A DNA stretch of 64,000 bases from Bacteroidales bacterium. GTDB taxonomy: Bacteria > Bacteroidota > Bacteroidia > Bacteroidales > JAADGE01. Of this stretch, positions 36,355-45,185 are shown piece after piece. Numbering within the stretch: position 1 is the stretch's first letter; each line of letters opens with the position of its first letter. The stretch covers positions 1-64,000 of the forward strand of contig JAIORQ010000058.1 in NCBI GenBank assembly GCA_021108035.1, in the 5' to 3' direction. The notes below the pieces were generated by a model. That model worked only from the letters and a program-made list of their open reading frames with translations, made no database searches and was not told where the DNA came from. Made by a program: the position numbers and the translations under genes.

Positions 36355-36485
36355 GAATCCGCTCCGAAAATGAAGCTTTCGGAAATTAGAGACAATTTAA
36401 TAAAGCGTAACAGCTAGATATATAGCGTTATAATATTTAATAAAATTCGTGCATTCGTGGCTTTTATACTTTTCGGAGTGGACTC
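36355..36485. repeat. 131-bp inverted-repeat element, copy 1
   Basis: Terminal inverted repeat of 16 bp with two mismatches (36355-36370 against 36470-36485; right end TTTTCGGAGTGGACTC). The body shares long stretches with 44858-44990, including AATAAAATTCGTGCATTCGT. It has no coding capacity and sits 6 bp after the kinase stop codon. Confidence 0.75.
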
Positions 36486-36510
36486 AAAGTTAATAGTTGA
36501 TTCAAAAATT

Positions 36511-36557
36511 ATCCCGGCTGATTATTACATTAAAATAATTATCGGGATTCTTTTTTT
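36511..36557 (+). terminator. rho-independent-type terminator
   Basis: A stem of ATCCCG/CGGGAT with an inner ATTATT/AATAAT pairing is followed by TCTTTTTTT. It lies 160 bp after the REC-kinase and just before the boxes of the next promoter, so it would insulate the T9SS type A gene. Confidence 0.6.
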
Positions 36558-36564
36558 GCAGCAA

Positions 36565-36645
36565 AGGTAAAAACACTCATTTTAATCTTTAATGAAAAAT
36601 AGTCTTTTTAACTCTGAAAGAGGAGCTGTAATAGTAATAAATTTG
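36565..36645 (+). promoter_or_regulatory. box-N22-TAnnTTTG promoter of the T9SS type A gene
   Basis: TAAATTTG (36638-36645) is preceded after exactly 22 bp by AGTCTTTTTAACTCT (36601-36615). A second box AGGTAAAAACACTCA (36565-36579) lies exactly 36 bp upstream of the first, counted between the ACTC cores. The ATG follows 57 bp after the -7 element. Confidence 0.62.
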
Positions 36646-36702
36646 TAATGTAACTTTTGAATACTATAAAAAACAATTATTAACAAAATAAAATAAGAAA
36701 AG

Positions 36703-38721
36703 ATGGAAAACTCTATTTACATTACAAAAATCAAAAATGCTGTACTGTTAGTATGCATTTTATTCGTAAGCTTTGCTCTAAATGCTCAAACCGGACTTTG
36801 GGAAGGTTCAGTTGATGATGATTGGCAAACAAGCGCTAATTGGACTAATAATACTGTGCCTGACAGTACAGTTGATGTTACAATTCCATCAGCCAGTACT
36901 TATTACCCTTCTATTGATAACTCAGGAGACAGCTGTAAATCTATGATTGTCAAAGACGGAGCAACTCTAACAATGTGCACCGGAGGCAGTTTGAATGTCA
37001 AAGGAAATTTAACTGTGGGAGAAGGCTCTTCCGGAGTATTAAACGCAGGTTCCGGTTGTCTTGTTGTTACCGGTCAATTAATTCTTAACGCCGGTTCTTC
37101 CGTAACAATATCAGGTTGCGGCATAACTTGTGCTTCCGCAAATTTAAACACTTCAAGTACTGTTACTTATGCCGGAAGTAATATGGATATGAATAATTGG
37201 AACTACGGAAATCTAATTTTAAACGGAACAGGGACAATGCAAATTACCGGAGATGCTACTACACCGACAACATGCAACAACCTTACAATTAATAATACCG
37301 GAAATGTATTAAAAATTCCCGTTAATAAAGCTTTAACTGTCAGCGGAACACTTACAAATAATGTCGGAACTTCCGGTATTGTTTTAGAATCAACTTCTTC
37401 AGGAGACGGTTCTTTAATTATTTCAACTTCAAATGTAAATGCTACAGTTGAGAGATATATTACAGGAAACAGATGGCATTATTTATCGCCTCCGATTGAT
37501 GCAGCACCTTTAACTCTGTTTAATACAAATAACTTTCTGTGGTGGGATGCAACAATGGAATGGTCAGGCTCCGGAGATTATGATCCGTGGAAATCGTATT
37601 CATCTTCAAATCTTACAAATGCTCAAGGTTATGCCTATTATTATTACGAAGATACTATTGAGTATAAAGGAAATATGAATGTAGGCGATTATGCGGTAAC
37701 ATTATATAAAAGTGAAACAGGTGCTCTTGCCAACCAAGGCTGGAATTTAATCGGTAATCCGTACACATCTGTATTGGATTGGGATGCACTTGTTGCAGAC
37801 GGCTCTATACCTGCCGGTGCTGAAAATGCAATATATCTGTTTGATGATGATGACGGAACAGGCGCACAAGGTAATTACAGATACTATGTTCCTTCAACGG
37901 GCGGAACTTATAGTATAGGTACAGAAAATGCTACCGGTATAATTCCTTTAGGACAAGGTTTTTTTATTAAAACTAATACAAATAATGTAACTTTAAATAT
38001 TAAAAAAGACTACAGAGCACATTCAAATCAAGAATTTTACAAGTCTTTTGAAAATGAATATATTAAACTTAAAATAGAAAATGAATTATCGGATGAAACA
38101 ATTATAAGAGTTGTTAAAAATTCAACATTCGGGTTTGACAGCCAATTTGATGCTCGAAAATTATTTCCTGATGATGCTGTTCCGCAACTGTTTTGTTTGG
38201 ATGAAGAAAATATTTTAACAGCAATAAGCTCTATTCCTGAAATTGATAAGAATACTGTAATAAATCTGGGAATAAAGGCTGAAGAAGGGAATTATAAAAT
38301 AACATTAAAAGATTTGAATTATTTTAGCTGTGATGTATATCTGATTGACAATTATATTAAATCAGAAATAAATTTAAGTAAAAAAGAATCCTATAAATTC
38401 TTTCACTCCGGAGAACAAGTTGATGACAGATTTTACTTAACTTTTCAAAGTTCTGCTACAGATATTAACAATAATTTTGATTTAGATATAAGCATTTACC
38501 CTAATCCGACCGGCAGCTTTATTAAATTTTCTAATAAAAGCAATTTAAAATTTGAATCAATACAGATCAATTCACTTAACGGAAGTACTTGTTATAAAAA
38601 TAATGAAGTTGAAAATATTGACAGAATTGATTTATCCGATTTTTCGGAAGGCATCTATTTCATTCAAATTAAGTTAAGTGACGGAAATACTTATAACAAC
38701 AAAATAATACTGCAAAAATAA
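36703..38721 (+). CDS. secreted protein with T9SS type A sorting domain
   Basis: A signal peptide (about 1-28, ending ALNAQ) is followed by a W-x-G-x-x-x-x-x-W opening and about 200 residues of beta-helix-like Thr/Ser/Asn-rich repeats (LTMCTGGSLNVKGNLTVGEG). The segment around VERYITGNRWHYLSPPI begins a domain common in Bacteroidota secreted proteins. The type A CTD (about 590-672: ISIYPNPTGSFIKF, then FSEGIYFIQIKLSDG, ending NNKIILQK) marks it for T9SS export and surface attachment. No catalytic motif is seen, so an adhesin or matrix protein is likely. It is monocistronic, with a hairpin 40 bp after the stop. Confidence 0.87.
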   Translation: MENSIYITKIKNAVLLVCILFVSFALNAQTGLWEGSVDDDWQTSANWTNNTVPDSTVDVTIPSASTYYPSIDNSGDSCKSMIVKDGATLTMCTGGSLNVKGNLTVGEGSSGVLNAGSGCLVVTGQLILNAGSSVTISGCGITCASANLNTSSTVTYAGSNMDMNNWNYGNLILNGTGTMQITGDATTPTTCNNLTINNTGNVLKIPVNKALTVSGTLTNNVGTSGIVLESTSSGDGSLIISTSNVNATVERYITGNRWHYLSPPIDAAPLTLFNTNNFLWWDATMEWSGSGDYDPWKSYSSSNLTNAQGYAYYYYEDTIEYKGNMNVGDYAVTLYKSETGALANQGWNLIGNPYTSVLDWDALVADGSIPAGAENAIYLFDDDDGTGAQGNYRYYVPSTGGTYSIGTENATGIIPLGQGFFIKTNTNNVTLNIKKDYRAHSNQEFYKSFENEYIKLKIENELSDETIIRVVKNSTFGFDSQFDARKLFPDDAVPQLFCLDEENILTAISSIPEIDKNTVINLGIKAEEGNYKITLKDLNYFSCDVYLIDNYIKSEINLSKKESYKFFHSGEQVDDRFYLTFQSSATDINNNFDLDISIYPNPTGSFIKFSNKSNLKFESIQINSLNGSTCYKNNEVENIDRIDLSDFSEGIYFIQIKLSDGNTYNNKIILQK

Positions 38722-38759
38722 AAAACTAACCGATTATATATAAAAATTGAAATCAATAT

Positions 38760-38780
38760 GCTTGGGGCAATGCCTCAAGC
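38760..38780. terminator. hairpin between convergent genes
   Basis: A 9-bp stem with one wobble (GCTTGGGGC against GCCTCAAGC) and an AAT loop sits between the T9SS type A gene and the convergent RelA/SpoT fragment. Only a broken T-rich stretch follows, so its strength as a terminator is uncertain. Confidence 0.5.
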
Positions 38781-38838
38781 TATTGTATTTTTGGATTTCA
38801 GTCTGTGTTTTAGACAGTTATAACTTCGTAAAGAAGAA

Positions 38839-39912
38839 TTAGTTAAGAATTTCAATATCTGTAGTAAAGGGAAGCTTACTCAATTTTTCATACAAATTTA
38901 TTGAGTTTTCTTCCTCTTTTACATATAGCTTAATATTTATCAAGAAGTTTGTGCCTTTTGTTTCAAAATTAAATGTCTTAATATTTACCGAAATGTCTTT
39001 TGAAATTATTCCTGTTATTTTATTAATAACTTCGGGTTGATTAAATCCTGAAATATTAAATTCTTTCAGAACAGAAATTGCTGTATAAGATGTCCATGAT
39101 ACATCAATATTATTATGTTTAAAAGCAATCTCGGTCATAGCTGAAGAGCAATTAATTTTATGTATTGTAATTGTTTTGTCATCACTTTTGGTTCCGATAA
39201 TTTCGTTACCCGGATATGGGTTACAACATTTTGCTAATTTGTATAATTCCGGAAGTACTGCATCTTTATCAGGGCTTTTGAAAGGTCTTTTTATTTTCCA
39301 AAATCGTGTACTTCTTTGCTTTATGCAAAATTTCTTTATGGTGTCAGAAATTATAATATCCGAGATTTTTTCTTCTCCAATATCTTCAAAAAGTTTTTCT
39401 TTCTTGCTGTAACCGAGATGTTTGCTGATATTATCAATGCATTTACCGATGTTATCTGTTTCTTTTTCAAGAAGTATCGATTCCAATTTATTTTTACCTG
39501 TTTCAATATTTTTTTCAATATCTTCCTTAAAAATTTTTCTTAATTTAGATAATGCTCTTTGAGTAATAACAAAATCAAACCATTCTTTCTGTGCTTGTTG
39601 TTTTTTTGTTGTTAATATTTCAATTTGATCTCCGTTTTTAAGTTTTGTGCTTAAAGGCTGGGGTTTCCCGTTTATCTTTCCTGCAATTGATTTCATCGCT
39701 ATATCGGTATGAATCTTGAATGCAAAATCAAGAACACTTGATTCTTTCGGTAGGTTTATTATATCTCCTTTTGGTGTAAACACATATATTTCAGAAGTAA
39801 AAAGATTTAACTTGAGATTATCAATAAAAGTTAGAGCCGATGAATTATCTTCCGATAAATATTCCAGAATATCTCTAATTTTTTCATCAAATTCAGTTTT
39901 TTTCTCTTTCAA
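38839..39912 (-). CDS. RelA/SpoT homologue, C-terminal fragment (TGS to ACT)
   Basis: This fragment holds the regulatory half of a (p)ppGpp enzyme: TGS domain (YVFTPKGDIINLPKESS, SVLDFAFKIHTDIA), a helical domain, the conserved-cysteine region (LAKCCNPYPGNEIIG) and a C-terminal ACT domain. Reading upstream of the ATG in the same frame, the sequence continues as VAEYGLATHWKYKG back to about 39957, the normal sequence right after the synthetase active site. It is therefore the second half of one gene split by a frameshift at about 39947-39958, with about six residues (the RTxxMD stretch) missing. Translation from 39912 would give a domain that binds ribosomes or amino acids but makes no nucleotide. 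Confidence 0.75.
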   Translation of the reverse strand: MKEKKTEFDEKIRDILEYLSEDNSSALTFIDNLKLNLFTSEIYVFTPKGDIINLPKESSVLDFAFKIHTDIAMKSIAGKINGKPQPLSTKLKNGDQIEILTTKKQQAQKEWFDFVITQRALSKLRKIFKEDIEKNIETGKNKLESILLEKETDNIGKCIDNISKHLGYSKKEKLFEDIGEEKISDIIISDTIKKFCIKQRSTRFWKIKRPFKSPDKDAVLPELYKLAKCCNPYPGNEIIGTKSDDKTITIHKINCSSAMTEIAFKHNNIDVSWTSYTAISVLKEFNISGFNQPEVINKITGIISKDISVNIKTFNFETKGTNFLINIKLYVKEEENSINLYEKLSKLPFTTDIEILN

Positions 39913-39946
39913 TCCTTTATATTTCCAATGTGTAGCAAGTCCGTAT

Positions 39947-40978
39947 TCAGCAACTGATTTGTACTTCTACCCATCGTCCGTCATCACTCATAACAGTTAC
40001 ATGTAAAGCTCTGTATCCGGTATCTTTTCCGTTTTTTAACCAATTTCTTTTCCTGTCTTTTTTCTCTCTGTAAAGATCGGTAATTAGTGTACCTATTTGC
40101 AAAGCCTCAAAATTTTCATTTTCTTTATTTTCAGCTTTAAAAATAATCCTTACAGCAAAGAGGTCGTAAATTTCTTCAATCGGAACACCTTTTCTCTGCA
40201 TCTTTTTCCAAATTGAAAAATTTGATTTTGATCGTCCGCTAATTTCATACTTAATATTCTTTGATTCTAACTTTTCTTTTATTGGTTGTACAAAACTATT
40301 GATAAATTGAATCCTCTCTTTTTCAGAGCTTTGCAAACGTTTGCTGATTTGATGATATATATACGGGTTTGTATTCTTTAAACAAATATCTTCCATTTCA
40401 GCCTTAATGTCGTATAATCCAAGCCTGTGAGCAAGCGGAGCATATATGTTAAGAATATCTTCAACTGATTTTTTTTGCTTTTCTGTCGGTAGGTCATCTA
40501 CATTTCTGATGTTATGAAGTTTATCAGCAATTTTTATGAATATTACTCTTATATCATCTGATATTGAAAGCAATATTTGACGCAGAATAGACGCTTGTGC
40601 GTTATTTTCAAAATATTCGGTATTCTTAATTTTTTTTAAGCTGCTTATTATGGAATATATTTTTTCTCCGAAGTATCTTTTAATATCTTCAGTATTATAT
40701 TCAGTTTTATTCGGAATGTCGTGTAGTAATGCTGATGTTGCTGAAGTTGTGCCTAATCCTATTTGTTCTGAAACGATTTTTGCTACTTCCAGAGGGTGAT
40801 TTATATATGGTTCTCCGTTATATCTGACTGAGCCTTTATGAGCTTTATATGCAAATTTAAATGCTTTACGTAATAATTCTAAATTTTTTTCAGTTTTAAA
40901 ACGATGCTTATTATCAGCTAAAAAATTTTCAAATTCAGAATGTATTTTTTGTTCTTGAGTTTTATGCTTTATTACCAT
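39947..40978 (-). CDS. RelA/SpoT homologue, N-terminal fragment (dead hydrolase, synthetase)
   Basis: The HD domain (about 30-180) keeps H86-D87 and IKIADKLHN but has Asn90-Lys91 where active hydrolases have Glu-Asp (HDxxED), so hydrolysis is probably lost. The synthetase domain (about 210-343) keeps the key motifs: GRSKSNFSIWKKM, EIYDLFAVRII, GYRALHVTV and WVEVQI with the catalytic Glu. The protein ends two residues later by frameshift. A RelA-like ppGpp synthetase is therefore the ancestral role. The truncated product may retain activity, since synthetase cores of small alarmone synthetases end near here, but loss of RTxxM makes this uncertain. Confidence 0.78.
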   Translation of the reverse strand: MVIKHKTQEQKIHSEFENFLADNKHRFKTEKNLELLRKAFKFAYKAHKGSVRYNGEPYINHPLEVAKIVSEQIGLGTTSATSALLHDIPNKTEYNTEDIKRYFGEKIYSIISSLKKIKNTEYFENNAQASILRQILLSISDDIRVIFIKIADKLHNIRNVDDLPTEKQKKSVEDILNIYAPLAHRLGLYDIKAEMEDICLKNTNPYIYHQISKRLQSSEKERIQFINSFVQPIKEKLESKNIKYEISGRSKSNFSIWKKMQRKGVPIEEIYDLFAVRIIFKAENKENENFEALQIGTLITDLYREKKDRKRNWLKNGKDTGYRALHVTVMSDDGRWVEVQISC

Positions 40979-41154
40979 AAGTAATTTTCAAACTGTTATG
41001 CAAATATAATGAAAATTTCGGTTCATCAGATTAATGTGTATTTTAAAAAATTAAATAAAATTTTAAATGTTTTCACTATTAAACTCAAAATACTTAGTTT
41101 TGTTTTTTATTAGATTTAGTATTTTCAGATAAACCTTAATTTTTAGTAATATAG

Positions 41155-42606
41155 ATGAAAAAAACATTTGATACTGTAATAATCGGTGCAGGTTTAAGCG
41201 GGCTACTTTGTGGCACATTACTCAGTAAGAAAGGGCAAAGAGTTTGTTTACTTGAAAAAAATAATAACATTGGAGGTGCAATTCAAACATTTACAAGAAA
41301 AGGCGTAACTTTTGATACCGGAATGCACTTTTTTGGCAGTGTTGGTAAAGGCCAGATTCAGAGAGAAATATTTAAGATTATCGGGATAGAGGGGAAAGTT
41401 GATTTAATTGAAAAAAAAGGGACTGCTTTTAATGTTATTATTAATGATAAAGAATATGAAATACCTACCGGTTTTGATAATTTTCAAAAGAAGTTAGTTG
41501 AATATTTTCCTAAAGAAAAACATTCCGTAGAATTATACTTAAAAAGAATAAAGTCAATATATAATAATTTAACAATTGAAAATCTTTATAAAGGTATCGT
41601 TGATAAAACAGATCTTGAAACAGGAGCTTTTGAATTTATTAAAAGTATAACTGATAATATTGATCTGCAAAATCTGTTAGTCTTTAATAATTCATTATAT
41701 GCCGGAGATAAAGAGACAACTTCTTTGTATATGCATGCTGTTATAACAGGTTCATATATTTCTTCAACTGCTGAATTTAAAGAAGGAACAAAAAGTTTTA
41801 CAGATGTTTTAAAAAATGAAATAATTCAAAGATCAGGAGTAATTCTTACAACTAAAGAAGTAGTACGATTAGAGACGATTAAAGATACTGTAACAAGTTG
41901 TATTTGTTCTGACGGATCAGAATATACTGCCGAAAACTTTATTTCTTCTCTTCACCCTTCATTAACTTTAAAATTAACAGATTCAAAATATTTAAAAAGC
42001 ATTTACAGAAAAAGAATACTTGGTTTAAACAATTCGGCAGGTTCTTTTTTGGTGTATGTTATTATGAAGGATTCTGCTTTCAAATATAACAGTTCAATTT
42101 TTTTTATTAATAATTCAGATAAAGTATGGAGCTCAGAAAATAAGGGAAAAGGAAGTTTTACGATGTACACACCTTATTCAGGAAAGTCAGGAGAACATGC
42201 CGGATTTGTTGAAATAGTAAGGAGTATGGATTATGAAGAAGTTAAGAATCTGAAAAATACAAGATCAAAATTAAGAAGCGAAGAATATAAACAGTTTAAG
42301 AAAGATAAAGCTGAAGATATTTTTGAAATAATAAGCAAAATTTATCCGAATTTCAAAGATAAAATTGAAGAGTATTACACTTCAACTCCTTTAACTTATA
42401 TTGATTATACAGGAATTCCGGATGGTTCAATGTATGGGATAGTTAAAGGATATAAATCTTTTTTTGAATCAAGTATTTCTGTAAGAACAAAGATCAAAAA
42501 TTTATTTTTAACCGGGCAAAGCATAAATTTTCACGGAATGTTAGGTGTGTCAATAACTTCATTATTAACATGTTCATTATTAACAGGTGCAAAAATTTAT
42601 GATTAA
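41155..42606 (+). CDS. FAD-dependent phytoene-desaturase-like oxidoreductase
   Basis: The N-terminus carries the dinucleotide fold VIIGAGLSGLLCGTLLSKKG with the acidic end of strand 2 in LLEKNNNIGGAI. Near the C-terminus NLFLTGQSINFHGMLGVSI is the second FAD contact typical of the CrtI/CrtISO/retinol-saturase superfamily. At 483 residues it has usual length. No other carotenoid gene is nearby, so the substrate cannot be named; these proteins also act on other polyenes and lipids. It is divergent from the RelA/SpoT fragments. The start at 41155 lies close after a weak TAGATTTA element. Confidence 0.8.
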   Translation: MKKTFDTVIIGAGLSGLLCGTLLSKKGQRVCLLEKNNNIGGAIQTFTRKGVTFDTGMHFFGSVGKGQIQREIFKIIGIEGKVDLIEKKGTAFNVIINDKEYEIPTGFDNFQKKLVEYFPKEKHSVELYLKRIKSIYNNLTIENLYKGIVDKTDLETGAFEFIKSITDNIDLQNLLVFNNSLYAGDKETTSLYMHAVITGSYISSTAEFKEGTKSFTDVLKNEIIQRSGVILTTKEVVRLETIKDTVTSCICSDGSEYTAENFISSLHPSLTLKLTDSKYLKSIYRKRILGLNNSAGSFLVYVIMKDSAFKYNSSIFFINNSDKVWSSENKGKGSFTMYTPYSGKSGEHAGFVEIVRSMDYEEVKNLKNTRSKLRSEEYKQFKKDKAEDIFEIISKIYPNFKDKIEEYYTSTPLTYIDYTGIPDGSMYGIVKGYKSFFESSISVRTKIKNLFLTGQSINFHGMLGVSITSLLTCSLLTGAKIYD

Positions 42607-42651
42607 TTGCCCTATCATATTATAAAGCTTTTTCTTATAATTAAAAAGTGT

Positions 42652-42659
42652 TATATTTG
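42652..42659 (+). promoter_or_regulatory. predicted -7 element of the SiaC-like gene
   Basis: TATATTTG matches TAnnTTTG and lies 52 bp before the ATG at 42712. No ACTC-type box occurs 22 bp upstream, so this gene does not belong to the shared-box set. Confidence 0.45.
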
Positions 42660-42711
42660 TATTTGTTGAAATTTATAAAAGCAAAAAGAATCAAATATTT
42701 ATGGATTTATT

Positions 42712-43146
42712 ATGAAAATACTCAGCTATAGACCGGAAGGTTATTTACCCGGAATTATTTTAGATAAAGATTCAGGAAAATTTGAAATTTTCGGGAAAAC
42801 ATGCCCTGAAGATGCAATTGAATTTTACGCTCCTGTTTTTGATTGGCTGGATGAATATGCAAAAAATCCGACAGATAAAATGGTTTTTGATTTTAAATTA
42901 ACTTATTTTAATACTGTTTCTTCAAAGATTATTATGATGATAATGCTAAGATTAGAAGAATTAGCAGAAGAAGGACATAATGTAAAGATAAGATGGTTTT
43001 ATCCGGAAGATGATGAAGATATTGAAGAAGCAGGAGATGATTATGAAGGTATGTTAGAAATAGATTTTGAGATGATTGCATATGATGATGAATCAGAAGA
43101 TTCTGACGATGATTATGCCGATAAATTAATTGATACCCTCTTTTGA
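42712..43146 (+). CDS. DUF1987 / SiaC family regulatory phosphoprotein
   Basis: The family opening (MKILSYRPEGYLPGIILD) and the core FDFKLTYFNTVSSKIIMMI are clear. In SiaC of Pseudomonas the Thr/Ser stretch in the equivalent YFN-SSS motif is phosphorylated by the SiaB kinase and dephosphorylated by SiaA, and SiaC activates a partner diguanylate cyclase. The Thr-Val-Ser-Ser here (residues about 67-70) fits that site. A long acidic tail (EDSDDDYADK) follows. No SiaA/B gene is adjacent. A role in a partner-switching pathway is inferred from family; the partners lie elsewhere. Confidence 0.8.
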   Translation: MKILSYRPEGYLPGIILDKDSGKFEIFGKTCPEDAIEFYAPVFDWLDEYAKNPTDKMVFDFKLTYFNTVSSKIIMMIMLRLEELAEEGHNVKIRWFYPEDDEDIEEAGDDYEGMLEIDFEMIAYDDESEDSDDDYADKLIDTLF

Positions 43147-43214
43147 TAATAATTTTCGGAATAATGAGTTAAATAAATATTCGACTTTAAACATCCGATA
43201 CTTGCCGAATTATT

Positions 43215-44741
43215 ATGAAAATTTTCGCATTTCTTCTGACAAAACTTTTGCTTATTATTCTCTTAACAGCATTCTTTCCGTTTTCTGATACTATTGCCCA
43301 AACAGTTGAAAAACCTGTTCTCGAAGTAGTAACAGTCGATCATTCCGATATAAAACCAATTTTAACTTGGTCTGTAAACGAGCCGTCATTAATAACAGGT
43401 TACAGTATTAAAAGATTAATCTATGAATATCCTTTCGTAAAACCAATGTCTTATCAAGCAATTGATACAATCTACGACCCATACATTATGTCCTATAAAG
43501 ATGAAACTGACGTATTCGGAGATGCAGAACCTGATCAACGTCTTGAAAAGTATTTTGTTGTTGCATTTAGTATCATTGGTACAGATACATTTTACAATTT
43601 CAGCGATAAACACCAAACTATTTTTTTGCAAAGCTCAAATGAATACTGTGAAAAGAGAAATAAATTAATCTGGAACAAATATATTGGTTGGGCCGATGAG
43701 TTTGATAAATATGAAATATATTGTAAAATAAATTCAGGAACATATTCTTTAATTGGGTCAATATCATCACAAATCGATACTGTATTTTATCACCCGAATA
43801 TAAATTCTAACAGTGAATATACGTATTATATTAAAGCTTTAAGAAATGATGCAGTAGAGTCTTTATCAAATGAAAGCTCTGTCAGTTCTCAATCAATTGA
43901 TCTGCCTGATTTCTTAAATTCAGATTCTGTAATTGTCAATAATAACAATAGTGTGCATTTATTTTTTGAACTTGATATTAATTCTGATGTTGAGAATTAT
44001 ACCTTATATAAGTACAATTCCCAAACATCCGATTATGATTCTGTTATGGAACATCAAGGAAAAGATATCAGAAACATTGAGTTTTCGGATGTTAATTTTG
44101 AATACAATAAAATAAATCAATATTTTTTGGCAGGAAAAGATTTATGTAATGATATTGTAATTGTCTCTGATACAATGAGTAATATATTTACTGAAGCTGA
44201 AGAAGCAAATGATGAGAAAAAAAAGAATTATATTGAATGGAAAGACGAGCAAATCAATTCGGAGTATATAATATACAGATGTATTGAAGATCATTGTTCT
44301 GTGATTGAACATACTTATGATGATAGTTATACAGATGATATTCAAGATGTTTTCCAAGATCAATTCATAAATGAAACAATATCCGGCATATTTTGTTATT
44401 ATGTTGAATCATCTGATATCGGATATTTAAGCCGATCAAATATTGCATGTGTAAATCAAGAAGAAGTTTATTTTTTGGCTAATGCATTTAATCCGAACAG
44501 TAAAATTGAAGAGAACAGAACATTTAAACCAAAAATTGCATTTGTCTCTGACTACACCTTAATTATATACGGTAATTTCGGAAATAAGATATTTGAAACT
44601 AATGATCCCAATACAGGTTGGGACGGAACGCTTCCTGACGGAACTCTTGCACCGAGAGCATCATACTTGTATTTTATAAGTTTCAAAAGTGCAAAAGGAA
44701 TACAAGTAAGAAAAAAATCATATATAAATTTGGTCTATTAA
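43215..44741 (+). CDS. secreted protein with type B (gliding-associated) C-terminal domain
   Basis: A signal peptide (about 1-29) is followed by two or more fibronectin-III-like domains (about 32-330; WSVNEPSLITGYSIKR is a typical strand). The C-terminus (about 420-508) has the type B CTD pattern NAFNPNSKIEENRTFKP, GWDGTLPDG and SYLYFISFKSAKG, although the usual TPNGDG is degenerate. No enzyme motif is visible, so an adhesin-like surface protein is the best reading. No PorP/SprF gene follows, so it may use the one at 32036 or another. A short CCCGAA/TTCGGG hairpin lies about 35 bp past the stop. Confidence 0.8.
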   Translation: MKIFAFLLTKLLLIILLTAFFPFSDTIAQTVEKPVLEVVTVDHSDIKPILTWSVNEPSLITGYSIKRLIYEYPFVKPMSYQAIDTIYDPYIMSYKDETDVFGDAEPDQRLEKYFVVAFSIIGTDTFYNFSDKHQTIFLQSSNEYCEKRNKLIWNKYIGWADEFDKYEIYCKINSGTYSLIGSISSQIDTVFYHPNINSNSEYTYYIKALRNDAVESLSNESSVSSQSIDLPDFLNSDSVIVNNNNSVHLFFELDINSDVENYTLYKYNSQTSDYDSVMEHQGKDIRNIEFSDVNFEYNKINQYFLAGKDLCNDIVIVSDTMSNIFTEAEEANDEKKKNYIEWKDEQINSEYIIYRCIEDHCSVIEHTYDDSYTDDIQDVFQDQFINETISGIFCYYVESSDIGYLSRSNIACVNQEEVYFLANAFNPNSKIEENRTFKPKIAFVSDYTLIIYGNFGNKIFETNDPNTGWDGTLPDGTLAPRASYLYFISFKSAKGIQVRKKSYINLVY

Positions 44742-44857
44742 CCCATTACTGAAAATCATAAACTATTTGTTCCGCACTCCCCGAAATTCTTCGGGACAAG
44801 TCGTTTCGGAAAACATAGCTTACACAGTTTTTTTTGGTGTTGTTTATATTTAAAGTT

Positions 44858-44990
44858 GAGTCCACTCCGAAAATGAAGTTTTCGGAAATTAGAGGGGTAA
44901 TTTGACAAAACGTAACAGTTTGATTTATAGTGTTTTAATAATTAATAAAATTCGTGCATTCGTGGCTTTTATACTTTTCGGAGTGGACTC
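44858..44990. repeat. 131-133-bp inverted-repeat element, copy 2
   Basis: A perfect 16-bp terminal inverted repeat (GAGTCCACTCCGAAAA at 44858-44873 against 44975-44990) bounds a body similar to 36355-36485. The rest of the 444-bp spacer (44742-45185) holds a small hairpin near 44776-44795 and the promoter of the RelA/SpoT gene, and no coding frame. Confidence 0.75.
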
Positions 44991-45088
44991 AAAGTTGTTC
45001 ATGTTACAATAATTAATGCTAAAATTCTAAAATAGAATGCTAATTGGCAGAATAAATATTGATATTTATTACCAAATTTATAACAAAA

Positions 45089-45132
45089 AATGTTTTTAAC
45101 TTTATCTTATGATTAAAAAACTATTATCTTTG
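45089..45132 (+). promoter_or_regulatory. candidate promoter of the RelA/SpoT gene
   Basis: TATCTTTG (45125-45132) is a good -7 element. A box-like AATGTTTTTAACTTT ends 21 bp upstream (one less than the 22 seen elsewhere, and with ACTTT instead of ACTCT). It is a weaker possible member of the shared set. Confidence 0.4.
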
Positions 45133-45185
45133 AATAATATTTGAAGCAGATTTAGGTATAAGTCTGTTTCTTTTTTTGTTATTCA

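Noticed and set aside
41155-42606. A carotenoid biosynthesis cluster
   Set aside because: Only one desaturase-like gene is present; phytoene synthase or other carotenoid genes are absent from the neighbourhood.
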